NCBI GenBank assembly: GCA_900542265.1
Contig: UQML01000013.1
Location: forward strand, 1 to 46,891
DNA: 46,891 nt
From: an uncultured Eggerthella sp.
GTDB lineage: Bacteria; Actinomycetota; Coriobacteriia; Coriobacteriales; Eggerthellaceae
Reading direction: 5' to 3'
Shown in pieces: positions 1 to 7,626 of this stretch (positions are counted from its first letter, which is position 1; every line of letters starts with the position of its first letter). The position numbers were made by a program, and so were the translations under genes. A model generated the notes under the pieces. That model was not told where the DNA came from, did no database searches, and worked only from the letters and a program-made list of their open reading frames with translations.

Positions 1-48
1 CGAGATTGCCTCTTGTCTCGTGGGCTCGGAGATGTGTATAAGAGACAG
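1..48 (+). other. Nextera library adapter (not genomic)
   Basis: Positions 1-6 match the end of the Illumina P7 oligo, 7-14 (TGCCTCTT) match an 8-base Nextera i7 index, and 15-48 match the Nextera read-2 adapter ending in the 19-bp Tn5 mosaic end. This is library sequence left on the contig, so genomic sequence begins at 49. The adapter names come from general knowledge of the kit; the match itself is read directly. Confidence 0.97.
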
Positions 49-554
49 GTAGAGAGCACCCCGAACATCTTCAAGCGCACCGAGAACACATAGAGCAGGA
101 GAAGCGCCACGAAGAATGACGGCATCGCATTGAAGAAGTAGGTTACGGCCTGCATGGCACGATCGAAGACGCTTCCGCGCCAGAAGGCGCACGCGAGCCC
201 GAGCGGAACGGAGATAACGAGCGTGAGCGCCATGGATGCGAACGAGAGGGCAAGCGTATAAGGAAGCGCGCCGAACAGGATTTCCGCCACCGGATTTCCG
301 TTTCGGAACGACTCGCCGAGATCACCCTGGAAGATGCCCGCCATCCACTTCGCGTATTGCTCCAGGAAGGGCTTATCCAGCCCGAGCTCCGCCCGCTTCT
401 CGGCAAGCTGCTGCTCGGTAGGCGCAATGCCCATGGACGAGAACGATTTCACCGCAGCGTCCGTCGGAGACAGGTACGACAAAAGGAATGCGATCAGAGT
501 TACCAGGAGGATCACGAGCAGCACGCCCGCAATGCGGGATGTGATCTGCCTCAT
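49..554 (-). CDS. ABC transporter permease, DppB/NikB/OppB type (partial, cut by adapter)
   Basis: The reverse strand reads an open frame of about 168 residues from the ATG at 554 into the adapter. The first 30 residues are an N-terminal membrane helix. An extracytoplasmic segment follows, with the family-typical pattern of LG-x-DKPFLEQY and GDLGESFRNGNPV, then two more hydrophobic helices. Order and spacing match permeases of nickel, dipeptide and opine importers (BPD_transp_1), which are normally about 310 residues; the EAA loop is lost beyond the contig end. Its ATG overlaps the TGA of the upstream methyltransferase by 4 bases (ATGA), so the two are probably translationally coupled. The substrate cannot be told from this part. 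Confidence 0.88.
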
Positions 555-1366
555 TTCACGGCCTCCACCATGAAAAGCGGCGACGATGCATAAAATTCCT
601 TCTCCCCTTCGCTCCATACCCTGCGCCATATGCCCTCGTCGGCTCTCACCGAGCTGAAGCCAAGATCGTGCAGCGCCTGCACATCCCAGGCGGGCCGCAT
701 CTCATAGGTGAGCGGAAGGGAAAGCGCGATGGCCTCGCACCGCGCCTCCTGGTCGTCGTTGGCCCTCGCGTCGGCATCTAAACCGAGGCGCGAGATGTCA
801 CGCTGATCGCACAAGCGACGCGCATTCAGACGTTCGTCTACCAGATAGCGATACCAGTTCGCATCGAACAAGAGCATGCGACCTCCGGGGACGAGCAGGC
901 GCTTCCATTCGCTAAGAGCCTCGAGGGGCTTTTTCAGGAGCCAGGTCACATTGCGCATCACTATCAGCTCGAAGGACCCGCCGTCGAGCCCGGTCTCATC
1001 GACATCCCCCAATACGAACCTGGTTCTTGCCGGTTCACCGTGCTCAGCGACATTGCACATGGCCTGCCCGAGCATATCGCTGCTCGAATCGAGCGCCGTG
1101 ACCGAACACCCCATGCTGCTCAGGATCGAGGAGAAAAAGCCGGGTCCGCAACCAAGGTCAAGGACCCTGGCCGTACTTGCTCCATTGACCGGCACGCTCG
1201 ATAACGCCTCTTGAAAGAGTGCACGGAACTCATCTTCCACAAAGGAGCCGAATTCCTCGCGAACCCCATTGGAATAGGTGGCTGAGCGCTCATCCCAGTA
1301 TTCCACGATGGTGCGCGCAAGGGCGTCCTTAGCTGCTTCCCGCTTCCGAGTGAGAATAGAATGCAT
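551..1366 (-). CDS. class I SAM-dependent methyltransferase
   Basis: This 271-residue protein has a Rossmann methyltransferase core. Motif I is VLDLGCGPGFFS at residues 68-79, and the acidic residue after strand 2 is in TALDSSSDML (about D93). A motif IV-like VLGDVDETG follows, and LLVPGGRMLLFDANWY is a typical post-core strand. About 60 residues precede the core and a C-terminal cap of about 100 residues may select the substrate. It is the first gene of an operon ending in a DppB/NikB-like permease. Methyltransferases in front of nickel/opine-type importers are a known context, so a role with a small metal-binding ligand or its uptake is possible, but this is inference. An AAGGAG lies 12 bases before the ATG, slightly far. 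A palindrome at 1427-1451 may regulate the operon. Confidence 0.85.
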   Translation of the reverse strand: MHSILTRKREAAKDALARTIVEYWDERSATYSNGVREEFGSFVEDEFRALFQEALSSVPVNGASTARVLDLGCGPGFFSSILSSMGCSVTALDSSSDMLGQAMCNVAEHGEPARTRFVLGDVDETGLDGGSFELIVMRNVTWLLKKPLEALSEWKRLLVPGGRMLLFDANWYRYLVDERLNARRLCDQRDISRLGLDADARANDDQEARCEAIALSLPLTYEMRPAWDVQALHDLGFSSVRADEGIWRRVWSEGEKEFYASSPLFMVEAVK

Positions 1367-1426
1367 TGTGATCGGCGACTCCTTAATCCGTTTTTCGCAA
1401 GGATATCAGTGAGTCGACCATCGGAG

Positions 1427-1451
1427 TGTTACAAATTCATATTTCGTAACA
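1427..1451 (-). promoter_or_regulatory. inverted repeat, candidate operator of the methyltransferase-permease operon
   Basis: TGTTAC and GTAACA form 6-base arms around a 13-base AT-rich centre that is itself partly symmetric, 60-85 bases upstream of the methyltransferase start. Size and position suit a dimeric repressor site. No regulator gene in the window is obviously its partner. Confidence 0.45.
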
Positions 1452-1504
1452 TTATTCCTGCGAACGGCTCCGCATGGAACCGCCCGTCGCAAATCCAAGC
1501 GAAT

Positions 1505-1531
1505 TGGAGTGTCAACGCTTTCTTAGACAAA
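1505..1531 (+). repeat. IS3 terminal inverted repeat, OrfB-side end
   Basis: By eye, 17 of 27 bases match the reverse complement of 2541-2567. Both ends share TGGAGTG at the tip and a TCTT-x-GACA block inside. Confidence 0.65.
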
Positions 1532-1533
1532 TT

Positions 1534-2229
1534 TTATAAATACAAGCCGGCCTCTCGGAACTCCACAGGACTCATATAGCCGAGCGTCGAGTGGAGGCGC
1601 TTGTGGTTGTACCAATGGACGTAATCTGAGAGCTTCAACTGTAGGTCGTGGAGGCTCGCGAACTCCTCTTGGTAGACGAACTCCTCTTTAAGGGTCTTGT
1701 TGGTCGGTTCGTCCATCGCGTTGTCGTAGGGGCATCCTTTCTTGGAGAGCGAGCGCCTCACCTCGAAGACCTCCAGCATCTCGTCGATCTGCGCGTTGTC
1801 GAACTCGGATCCCCTGTCCGTATGGAACACCTCTATGTCCGAGATGGGGAAATCAAGCGTCGCGAAGACGGATTTGACCAGCCTCGCGTCTTTTCTCTCC
1901 CCCGCCGCATGCCCGACTATCTCGCGGTTGTACAGGTCGATGAGCAGGCAGATGTAGTTCCACAGGTTGTTCTTCTTCAGGATGCCGGCGATTCTCCTGC
2001 GCGAGGCGCATTTGCCGCGGCGGGAGAGAACGGCCTTTATGCGGCGCGCGCCGTAGCGGCCTCGGTTCTCCTTGAAGATGGAGACGACTTCCTCCTCGAG
2101 CGGGTCCGCGACCTCTTTCCGTTCGTGGGACAGGGAATAGTAATAGGTTGCCCTCGCAACGCCTAGTATTTCGCATTGCGCTGATACTGGGTAACGGCCG
2201 GCGTTGGACCTTATCACCTCTACTTTTGT
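1534..2229 (-). pseudogene. IS3-family transposase OrfB with internal deletion
   Basis: The frame encodes an HTH_21-like segment (RYGARRIKAVLSRRGKC), then jumps from RRRIAGILKKN straight into NLWNYICLLIDLYNREIVGH. In intact relatives about 50 residues lie between these blocks, including the first Asp of the DDE triad (a VxxDLTY-type motif). That Asp is therefore missing, while the second Asp (FHTDRGSEF) and the Glu 36 residues later (DNAMDE) remain. The frame stays open across the junction, near 1960-1975, so the deletion is in frame. It would normally be made as an OrfAB fusion by a -1 shift at the end of OrfA. Catalytic inactivity is inferred. Confidence 0.85.
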
Positions 2230-2507
2230 GCGAATATCAGCGCAGCCTGTTTTAAAACGTCGACCTCCATCTTGAGCCGCCTGTTCTCGCGGCGAAGATC
2301 GATGAGCTCCTGCTCTTCGGGCGTGCGGTTGTCGGCGGCCCTCGTCGATCCGCTCTCGCCCACGAGCTTGATCCACCTGCACACGGTCGAGTGGCCCAAG
2401 TCGTATTCCTCCTCGATCTCCTTGAGCGGCTTGCCGCACCGGTAGAGGTCGACTATCTGCCGCTTGAACTCCTCGGTGAAGCGCCTCGGGTGCTTGGGGT
2501 TCCTCAT
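2220..2507 (-). CDS. IS3-family transposase OrfA (helix-turn-helix protein)
   Basis: This 95-residue protein starts at an ATG preceded by a strong GAGGAGGAGT. It contains an HTH_Tnp_1 fold (FTEEFKRQIVDLYRCGKP, then STVCRWIK) and a C-terminal leucine-zipper stretch (DLRRENRRLKMEVDVLKQA). It ends in CAA AAG TAG. The OrfB frame lies -1 relative to it through this A-AAG, a plausible programmed slippage site for making OrfAB. OrfA looks intact and could still bind the element's ends, even though OrfB is deleted. Confidence 0.85.
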   Translation of the reverse strand: MRNPKHPRRFTEEFKRQIVDLYRCGKPLKEIEEEYDLGHSTVCRWIKLVGESGSTRAADNRTPEEQELIDLRRENRRLKMEVDVLKQAALIFAQK

Positions 2508-2540
2508 GGACTCCTCCTCTCGCGAAAAGTCCCTCATTCA

Positions 2541-2567
2541 ACTGTCCAAGACATTATAACCACTCCA
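2541..2567 (-). repeat. IS3 terminal inverted repeat, OrfA-side end
   Basis: Read on the reverse strand it begins TGGAGTGG and contains TGTCTTGGACAG; it pairs imperfectly with 1505-1531. Confidence 0.65.
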
Positions 2568-2576
2568 TTATGCCTC

Positions 2577-3557
2577 TTATTCCTCAATCAAACCCTTAAG
2601 GTACTTGTTGTATTCATCCTTCAAGCTCTTTGGACCGTGAATTCTCACGGTGCCTCCGAGTCCCGCTATCCAGCCGAAGAACGGCTCGGATTTGCGGATC
2701 TTCACGATCGCCTTCGCGGTCTCGTCGTCGTGCTCGTACATCTCGGCGGCATCCCCGAAGCGGTCCATGATGATCTCCACCTTGTCGCCGTCTACGAGCA
2801 GAGTCGCTGTGACCGGCTCCCCGCCGAAGCGGCCGAAGCTCTCGTGGTCATCTCTGTCAAATGTATGATGTGTGATCTTCTCGTTGCGCGTTGCCGGATT
2901 TTGGGACACCCTTAAGCGCTCCATGCGGTCGATCCTGAACTCGGTCATGCACTCATGGTCGTCGTACCACGCAGTCAGGTAGTAGTAGCCGTTCCAGTAG
3001 GTGATGCCCACAGGCGTCACCTCGTGCGGCCTGCCGTCGTGCGTGGCCTTGCGCTCTCCCTTGAGGTTGAACTTGTAGTACATGAATGAGACCTTCTTGT
3101 GCTGGCGCATCGCGTCGTGAAGCACGTCGATGCAACCGAACACGCCGTCCCTCTTTGATGTTATGCGCCCGGGTACGTGTATCCGTCTGTCGAGTAGCGC
3201 CCTCTCGTGGTCGCTCGCGAGGAGCTTCAGGTTCGTGGTGAGCGATCTCGACTGGCCCTTTGTGAGGAACTTGCATGACTCCACCGCGTCCACCAGAAGC
3301 ATCAGCTCGGACAGCGTGAAGTCCCGCCTTACGACGGCGTACTGGACGGGGTTCCTCTGGTAGGTGCGGATGTCGAGGCCGAACTCGCGCAAAGTCTCAA
3401 GGTCGCGGTAGACGCCCTTGCGCTCCGCCGGTATCTCGTAGGCGTGAAGCCGGTCGATGAGCTGCGTCATCGTAAGGCCGTGTTCCTCGTCGGTTTCTTC
3501 TTCAAGGATGCGCTTCAAATATAGTAGCTTCAGCTTCGACTTGCTGTTGTTCGCCAT
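2577..3557 (-). CDS. WYL-domain transcriptional regulator with N-terminal HTH
   Basis: This 326-residue protein has a winged HTH at about residues 5-60 (LTMTQLIDRLHAY, then RKGVYRDLETLREFGLDI), a linker helix region, and a WYL ligand-binding core. The core includes WNGYYYLTAWY at 188-198 and EFRIDRMERL at 206-215, with a C-terminal extension (WCX-like) after 240. WYL regulators bind small ligands or nucleic acids and often repress phage-defence or DNA-damage genes. GGGAGG lies 9 bases before the ATG. The gene sits downstream of, and on the same strand as, the two-gene membrane operon at 3734-6258, about 180 bases away, so it may control it; that link is inference. The IS3 element lies just past its stop. 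Confidence 0.9.
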   Translation of the reverse strand: MANNSKSKLKLLYLKRILEEETDEEHGLTMTQLIDRLHAYEIPAERKGVYRDLETLREFGLDIRTYQRNPVQYAVVRRDFTLSELMLLVDAVESCKFLTKGQSRSLTTNLKLLASDHERALLDRRIHVPGRITSKRDGVFGCIDVLHDAMRQHKKVSFMYYKFNLKGERKATHDGRPHEVTPVGITYWNGYYYLTAWYDDHECMTEFRIDRMERLRVSQNPATRNEKITHHTFDRDDHESFGRFGGEPVTATLLVDGDKVEIIMDRFGDAAEMYEHDDETAKAIVKIRKSEPFFGWIAGLGGTVRIHGPKSLKDEYNKYLKGLIEE

Positions 3558-3640
3558 ATTCGCATGCCTCCCGTAGCGCCCTACCTGTATAACATATTGT
3601 TAAATTGCTATTTTAAGCTACGAACTCGTGTTTTTGTTTC

Positions 3641-3652
3641 GAGTGTCCCTTT
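3641..3652 (+). repeat. recurring intergenic motif GAGTGTCCC, copy 1
   Basis: GAGTGTCCC followed by T-rich sequence, between the WYL gene and the membrane operon. Related copies lie at 11685 and 13321, all in intergenic DNA of the same island. Confidence 0.35.
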
Positions 3653-3733
3653 TTCGCATAGCAGATCCTTCTGGGCGGAGCATCTCCCCACGCAAGAGTG
3701 CGAATTTAGTCACCTCATTGGCTATTGAAAAAA

Positions 3734-5188
3734 CTAATCTAAGAAATAAGCATCCAATTTCTTGGGCGTATCAAGTATCTCACTTTGCGGAATACCCAAT
3801 GCTTCTGCCAGCTTTATAGATCCATCGAAGGCATGCAAAGGATCTGGATGGAAGGCGAATTTCAGTAGGTTTATATATTCAGCCATTTCAATTTGTATTT
3901 GATTGAGAAGAAGTTCGTATTCATCCTTTAGCTCGGCATCAAGCTGTTTCTGCTGCTCCGCGTATTCCGCGAATACCTTTTGCTCGTACTCCGAGAGATT
4001 GTCCTTGGCTGCTTGATAGATGACAGTTCCAACAGTATTGCCAATAACGGCACCGAGCACCGGAATAGGAATGACGGCCTGCCCTATTGCTGACGACAAT
4101 GCGCTCACGGCAGCGTCCAAGCACACGATCTCCGAGCTTTTTATCAGCTCGATCTCGTCGATCTCCCGATTGCGAAACTTGTGAGCCTGTTCCGCAACCC
4201 CGAACGAGGCAGTGCAAATCGAGCTCGCTACTGCGCCCGGTGTTGCCGTGAAGTTCGTAAGAGCGTAGATGCTCGCTCCCCTGATCCCGCCTTTCATCGC
4301 TCCGGATCCCGATTCCTTAGCGACCTCCGACCAATCGTCTGGCGTGAATTCTCGTAGCTGTTTTCCCTCCCGGATCTTTCCAGTGACGGCCATGGCAAAC
4401 GCCGTACCGCCTTCGACAACTGCTGAAACTGCGGTTGCCTGCGCGGCTTGTCCTAAGGTAGGCTTGCTCTCCTCGTAGGCTTTGTTTCGAAGCCGCTCAT
4501 TTTCCTGTCGAATAGCCGCCTCTTCATTGTCCATAGTCTGGACGATGGACACTTGCTGCACCTCGTCGTAGTCGAGCTGAGACGGCTCGATATCATCGAT
4601 TGTTATGTCGTGTTGGTCGAAGAAGTCTTTAACCCTTAGCTATTCTCTTCGCGTTAAGCCATCGCCTGAATTCGTCAGCCAAGCAGCCTGAGACTCATCT
4701 AGCGCAAGCAGCTCTCGAACCTTCTCATAGAAATCCTTGGGAATGATGTATTTGTTGCCCTGCTCAAGATAATCTGGGTACTTCTCAAGATGAGCTGCCA
4801 CAGCATTGAGGGAGAAACACCCACCGCCTTGCACGAACTTCATCTGATACAGCATGTCCCCGATCCGTATATCATGAGGTCCGTTGTCGTTTACCCAGTC
4901 GAAAATACGATCCTCGCCATGGATGGCCTTTCGAGCATTTCCGATACCCACCTCGGCAACTTCGGCTATAAAGCCGTGCATGCCGCGCTCGCCGCCGCGT
5001 CCGACTTCAATGACATTGTCCTTGATGGTGTCCATCGTGCTTCGCAGAGAATCGAGTGCGTCCTGCAAATTGCCATCTTGCCGATTCAGTGCGTTGATAA
5101 GCTCAGTGAACCTGACCTGGTTCAGGTAGTCTATCCATGCCGCAACAGCTTGCTCTTGGCCAGTCTTGACGATCTTCTGGGCATCCAT
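3734..5188 (-). pseudogene. putative membrane-active protein, interrupted by one in-frame amber codon
   Basis: One frame of 485 codons runs from the ATG at 5188 to 3734 with a single TAG at 4640-4642. The N-terminal 182 residues include GRGGERGMHGFIAEVAEVGI and a WVNDNGPHDIRIGD block. The second part (about 300 residues) has Gly/Ala-rich hydrophobic segments (VSAVVEGGTAFAMAVTGK; IPIPVLGAVIGNTVGTVIY) and acidic helices. Reading continues past the stop into DDIEPSQLDYDEV without a frame change, so a point mutation (for example TGG or CAG to TAG) is the simplest cause. The two halves appear to belong to one uncharacterised long family; I recall homologues carrying both blocks but cannot check. 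The ATG is 2 bases after the stop of the upstream gene, so the two form an operon. Function unknown; a membrane-acting toxin or defence effector is inferred. Confidence 0.75.
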
Positions 5189-5190
5189 GC

Positions 5191-6258
5191 TTATTCACTC
5201 TCGCTGAGAGACTCTGTCATGAGTACGCCAAGAGACTTGGAGTTGTTGACGAGCGCGCCCAGCCGTGCCTTCTCGCTTTCGCACAAAGCTGTATAGTCGC
5301 ATTCAAACAGCGACATGGACTCCCTGAACTCTTCGTTGAGCCGCGACCTGATCTCTACGGTCTTCTGCAAGAGGGATTCGATCTGTTTTCCTAGACCTTT
5401 CACTTCCGCCGTGTTCCGCTTGATGTCTAGCAGCTCCTCTTGTTTCTTAGCTTTTAGCTTCAAGCTCTTCCTGGCAAAAAGGATTATCGAGGTGAGTAAG
5501 GTCGCTCCTGCAATGCCCCAGCCGATGGGTCCCGCGAGAGCGAGCAGAGCGCTTCCTCCGGCCGTGCCTGCGCCACCTGCCGCCAAAGCACCTCCGCCAA
5601 GCCAGGCCAATGCCGCTTGCGAGGCTGCTGCGCCCGATAGGGTGGATATTGCGGTTCCTGTTGATGCTGTCCCAAACGTGGTCGCGATCCACATTGCCGC
5701 CGTCGGGGCCATGCTGGCAACCGCTGCTCCGGCTGCGATCCCGCCCCCTGCGCTCATAGCCGATTGACGGGCAGCGTCCAGCTCTTCTTTTGCATACTGT
5801 TCGGCTTCTGTGAAAGCAGCCTTGTCTTTCCGAATCTCTTCGAAGGTGGCTTGGAACTCTTTGGGCGAGTTAGCGATGCTGTTGATAAGAACCTCGACAA
5901 GCGACAAGAGATCGCCCGAGCGCTCTCGCTCTTGATGCAGTCGCACGCCGTAGTCGCTCATATCGGTATAGGCTTGGTTGTATTCTACGATTGCGACTTC
6001 ATATTCATCGAGCTTTTGGTGATCGCTATCGTGTTCTCCATCACCTTCCCTGTGGTTAGTGATGTTGTCGATGATATTAGCCAATCCATCCCCAGCTTCC
6101 TTCAGGGCTTCCCCGGATCTGTCGCGAAGGTCGCCGAGCTGGCCTCCTATGAACCCTGCAGCATCGCCAGCCTTTGCGCCTATGTTATTTGCCGCCTTGC
6201 CGAGCTCTTTTCCCGCCCCGTCGATGCCACCTTTGATTGCTTTTCCAATATCCGCCAT
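5191..6258 (-). CDS. Gly/Ala-rich putative membrane-inserting protein, first gene of operon
   Basis: This 355-residue protein has an N-terminal amphipathic Gly/Ala repeat region (residues 1-60, KAIKGGIDGAGKELGKAANN style). An acidic, His-containing linker and a helical region (80-170) follow. A long Gly/Ala-rich hydrophobic core (about 170-265, with GGGIAAGAAVASMAP and GGGALAAGGAGTAGG) leads into a charged coiled coil at the C-terminus. This helix-hydrophobic hairpin-helix layout resembles alpha-pore-forming or membrane-remodelling proteins. I recognise no named family. The start at 6258 is chosen because GAAGGAAAGG lies about 9 bases upstream; the frame runs 22 codons further without a good site. 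It is followed after 2 bases by the amber-interrupted gene. Confidence 0.75.
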   Translation of the reverse strand: MADIGKAIKGGIDGAGKELGKAANNIGAKAGDAAGFIGGQLGDLRDRSGEALKEAGDGLANIIDNITNHREGDGEHDSDHQKLDEYEVAIVEYNQAYTDMSDYGVRLHQERERSGDLLSLVEVLINSIANSPKEFQATFEEIRKDKAAFTEAEQYAKEELDAARQSAMSAGGGIAAGAAVASMAPTAAMWIATTFGTASTGTAISTLSGAAASQAALAWLGGGALAAGGAGTAGGSALLALAGPIGWGIAGATLLTSIILFARKSLKLKAKKQEELLDIKRNTAEVKGLGKQIESLLQKTVEIRSRLNEEFRESMSLFECDYTALCESEKARLGALVNNSKSLGVLMTESLSESE

Positions 6259-6388
6259 AAAGTGAACCTTTCCTTCTAGGGACATTATAGATGCGGCACA
6301 AACCTGGGCGTTCTGAATAAACACATATAAAGGTAAACGTAATCGATCAAGGCCATTCCTTTTTGTTCAACACCAGGCATTTTTACAG

Positions 6389-6402
6389 CATGTCCCATTA
6401 AC
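6389..6402 (+). repeat. 14-base dispersed repeat, inverted copy at 11843-11856
   Basis: CATGTCCCATTAAC here is the exact reverse complement of 11843-11856. Both lie in intergenic DNA of the island, and both contain the TGTCCCAT core also seen at 11685 and 13321. Confidence 0.4.
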
Positions 6403-6476
6403 GGCAAGCCTTACAGAGATGTCTCTGCAAGAATTGCCTAAGACTCAGTTCAGTATTCGATTGCTTGGAGAGTGTG

Positions 6477-7532
6477 ATGAGCAGCCCTGTCAACATAGTC
6501 ACAATAGAGAATGGTGAATCGAAGATCTACTATCATCGCGGCTTGGCGCAGTACATGGACGCATTTGCGATTCTCGGAGAAAAGAACTTCCGTGCCTTCA
6601 TGGAAGAAAACTACGATGACGACGATGCTGGCTGGAGGCTCTTGGTCAACGGAGGGGCCGAAGGAGGCCTGCTTCTGGATTTCGATAACAAAGTTTTGAT
6701 TTGGTTCGGCGGCGAGGACATAGAGGGAGACCGTCCATGCCTCGATGCCTACATGCTGCTTTTGCAGCAAGCATGGCCAAAGTGGGATACGCGCTGGGCG
6801 AACATGGGCAATTATGACATTGGGTTATACCTAGGCTTGGATGAGAGCGAGCTTCGCGAGATCATCGGCACCCACAGAAAAAGCGACAGGCCATTGGAGG
6901 ATGTGGTCAAATCGTTCCCAAACGAAAGAACCGGACTCATAACCATAAATGGCGAGCAGGGGTGTTTCACCAGATCGACTTCATGCTGCTTCATCAACGA
7001 CCTATTGGATTTCGGAGAACGTCTGACTTCTCTCTATGAACCGATGACTAATTGCGCTCCTGCAACGGTAGATATGCGGCCTAACGAGTACTTAGCAGAC
7101 TGGGTTGAATGGGCAGCTGACCCTAAACGGAAAAGCGAGCGTCTGCGACTAGAGAACAATAATCCTTGGGCAAAATTAGCATGTGGATATGCAAAGTCAG
7201 TCAATATGTTTCCTGAATATGGCATCTACGTAGATATAAAATCGAAATACTTGGAGTACTGGAACACTTGCGGTTATTTTGGAGACCCCATTATGGAAGG
7301 GGTATTCCCAGATGATTGGATCGTGGTCGATAAAGGCAGTGACTACACTTCACACTTCGCTTCCGCAGGTTCATCGATTGAATTGAAACCCTGCGACCCC
7401 AGAGCCTATTTCCCCGTCGCTGAAGGCTGGACACAGCATTTGAGCTATTCACACTCCATAAATGCTCTGCAACTAGATCATGCCGAGATCCATTCGTATT
7501 TCGTCTCACTCTTTGATCAGGTTGAAATATAA
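6477..7532 (+). CDS. hypothetical protein, 351 aa
   Basis: The ATG at 6477 has TTGGAG six bases upstream and is preferred to the in-frame TTG at 6465. The protein is soluble-looking and acidic, with many aromatic residues (KVLIWFGGEDIEG; WPKWDTRWANMGNYDIGLYLG; FGDPIMEGVFPDDW). There is no signal peptide, membrane helix or motif I can name. It is divergent from the membrane operon and upstream of the ATP-grasp gene in the same direction. Its size, acidity and location suggest an immunity- or defence-island protein, but that is only a contextual guess. Confidence 0.75.
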   Translation: MSSPVNIVTIENGESKIYYHRGLAQYMDAFAILGEKNFRAFMEENYDDDDAGWRLLVNGGAEGGLLLDFDNKVLIWFGGEDIEGDRPCLDAYMLLLQQAWPKWDTRWANMGNYDIGLYLGLDESELREIIGTHRKSDRPLEDVVKSFPNERTGLITINGEQGCFTRSTSCCFINDLLDFGERLTSLYEPMTNCAPATVDMRPNEYLADWVEWAADPKRKSERLRLENNNPWAKLACGYAKSVNMFPEYGIYVDIKSKYLEYWNTCGYFGDPIMEGVFPDDWIVVDKGSDYTSHFASAGSSIELKPCDPRAYFPVAEGWTQHLSYSHSINALQLDHAEIHSYFVSLFDQVEI

Positions 7533-7626
7533 GAAAGCAGTCGATCTATTGAAAGTCTGATCAGACCGCTTAGCCGCAGCAACTCTCGGGTTATTGTTGC
7601 GTTGCTACAACAAGGAGGCTTAAACT

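Larger units (their letters stand above)
1505..2567 (-). mobile_element. defective IS3-family insertion sequence
   Basis: About 1063 bp bounded by related ends that both begin TGGAGTG, carrying OrfA and OrfB reading leftward in overlapping frames as in IS3-family (IS150-like) elements. The flanking triplets differ (AAT on the left, TTA on the right), so no target duplication is visible. OrfB has an internal in-frame deletion that removes its first catalytic Asp, so the element should not move on its own. Its right end lies 9 bp from the stop codon of the WYL regulator. Confidence 0.85.

Noticed and set aside
30..48. Tn5-like mosaic end as evidence of a transposon
   Set aside because: It is flanked by index and P7 sequence, so it is library adapter.
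1648..2166. Long open frame of 172 codons on the forward strand
   Set aside because: It lies antisense to the IS3 transposase, is composed of shadow-type codons and has no ribosome site.
4640..4642. Amber codon as pyrrolysine or programmed read-through
   Set aside because: No pyl genes, PYLIS-like structure or other in-frame TAGs support recoding; a point mutation is simpler.
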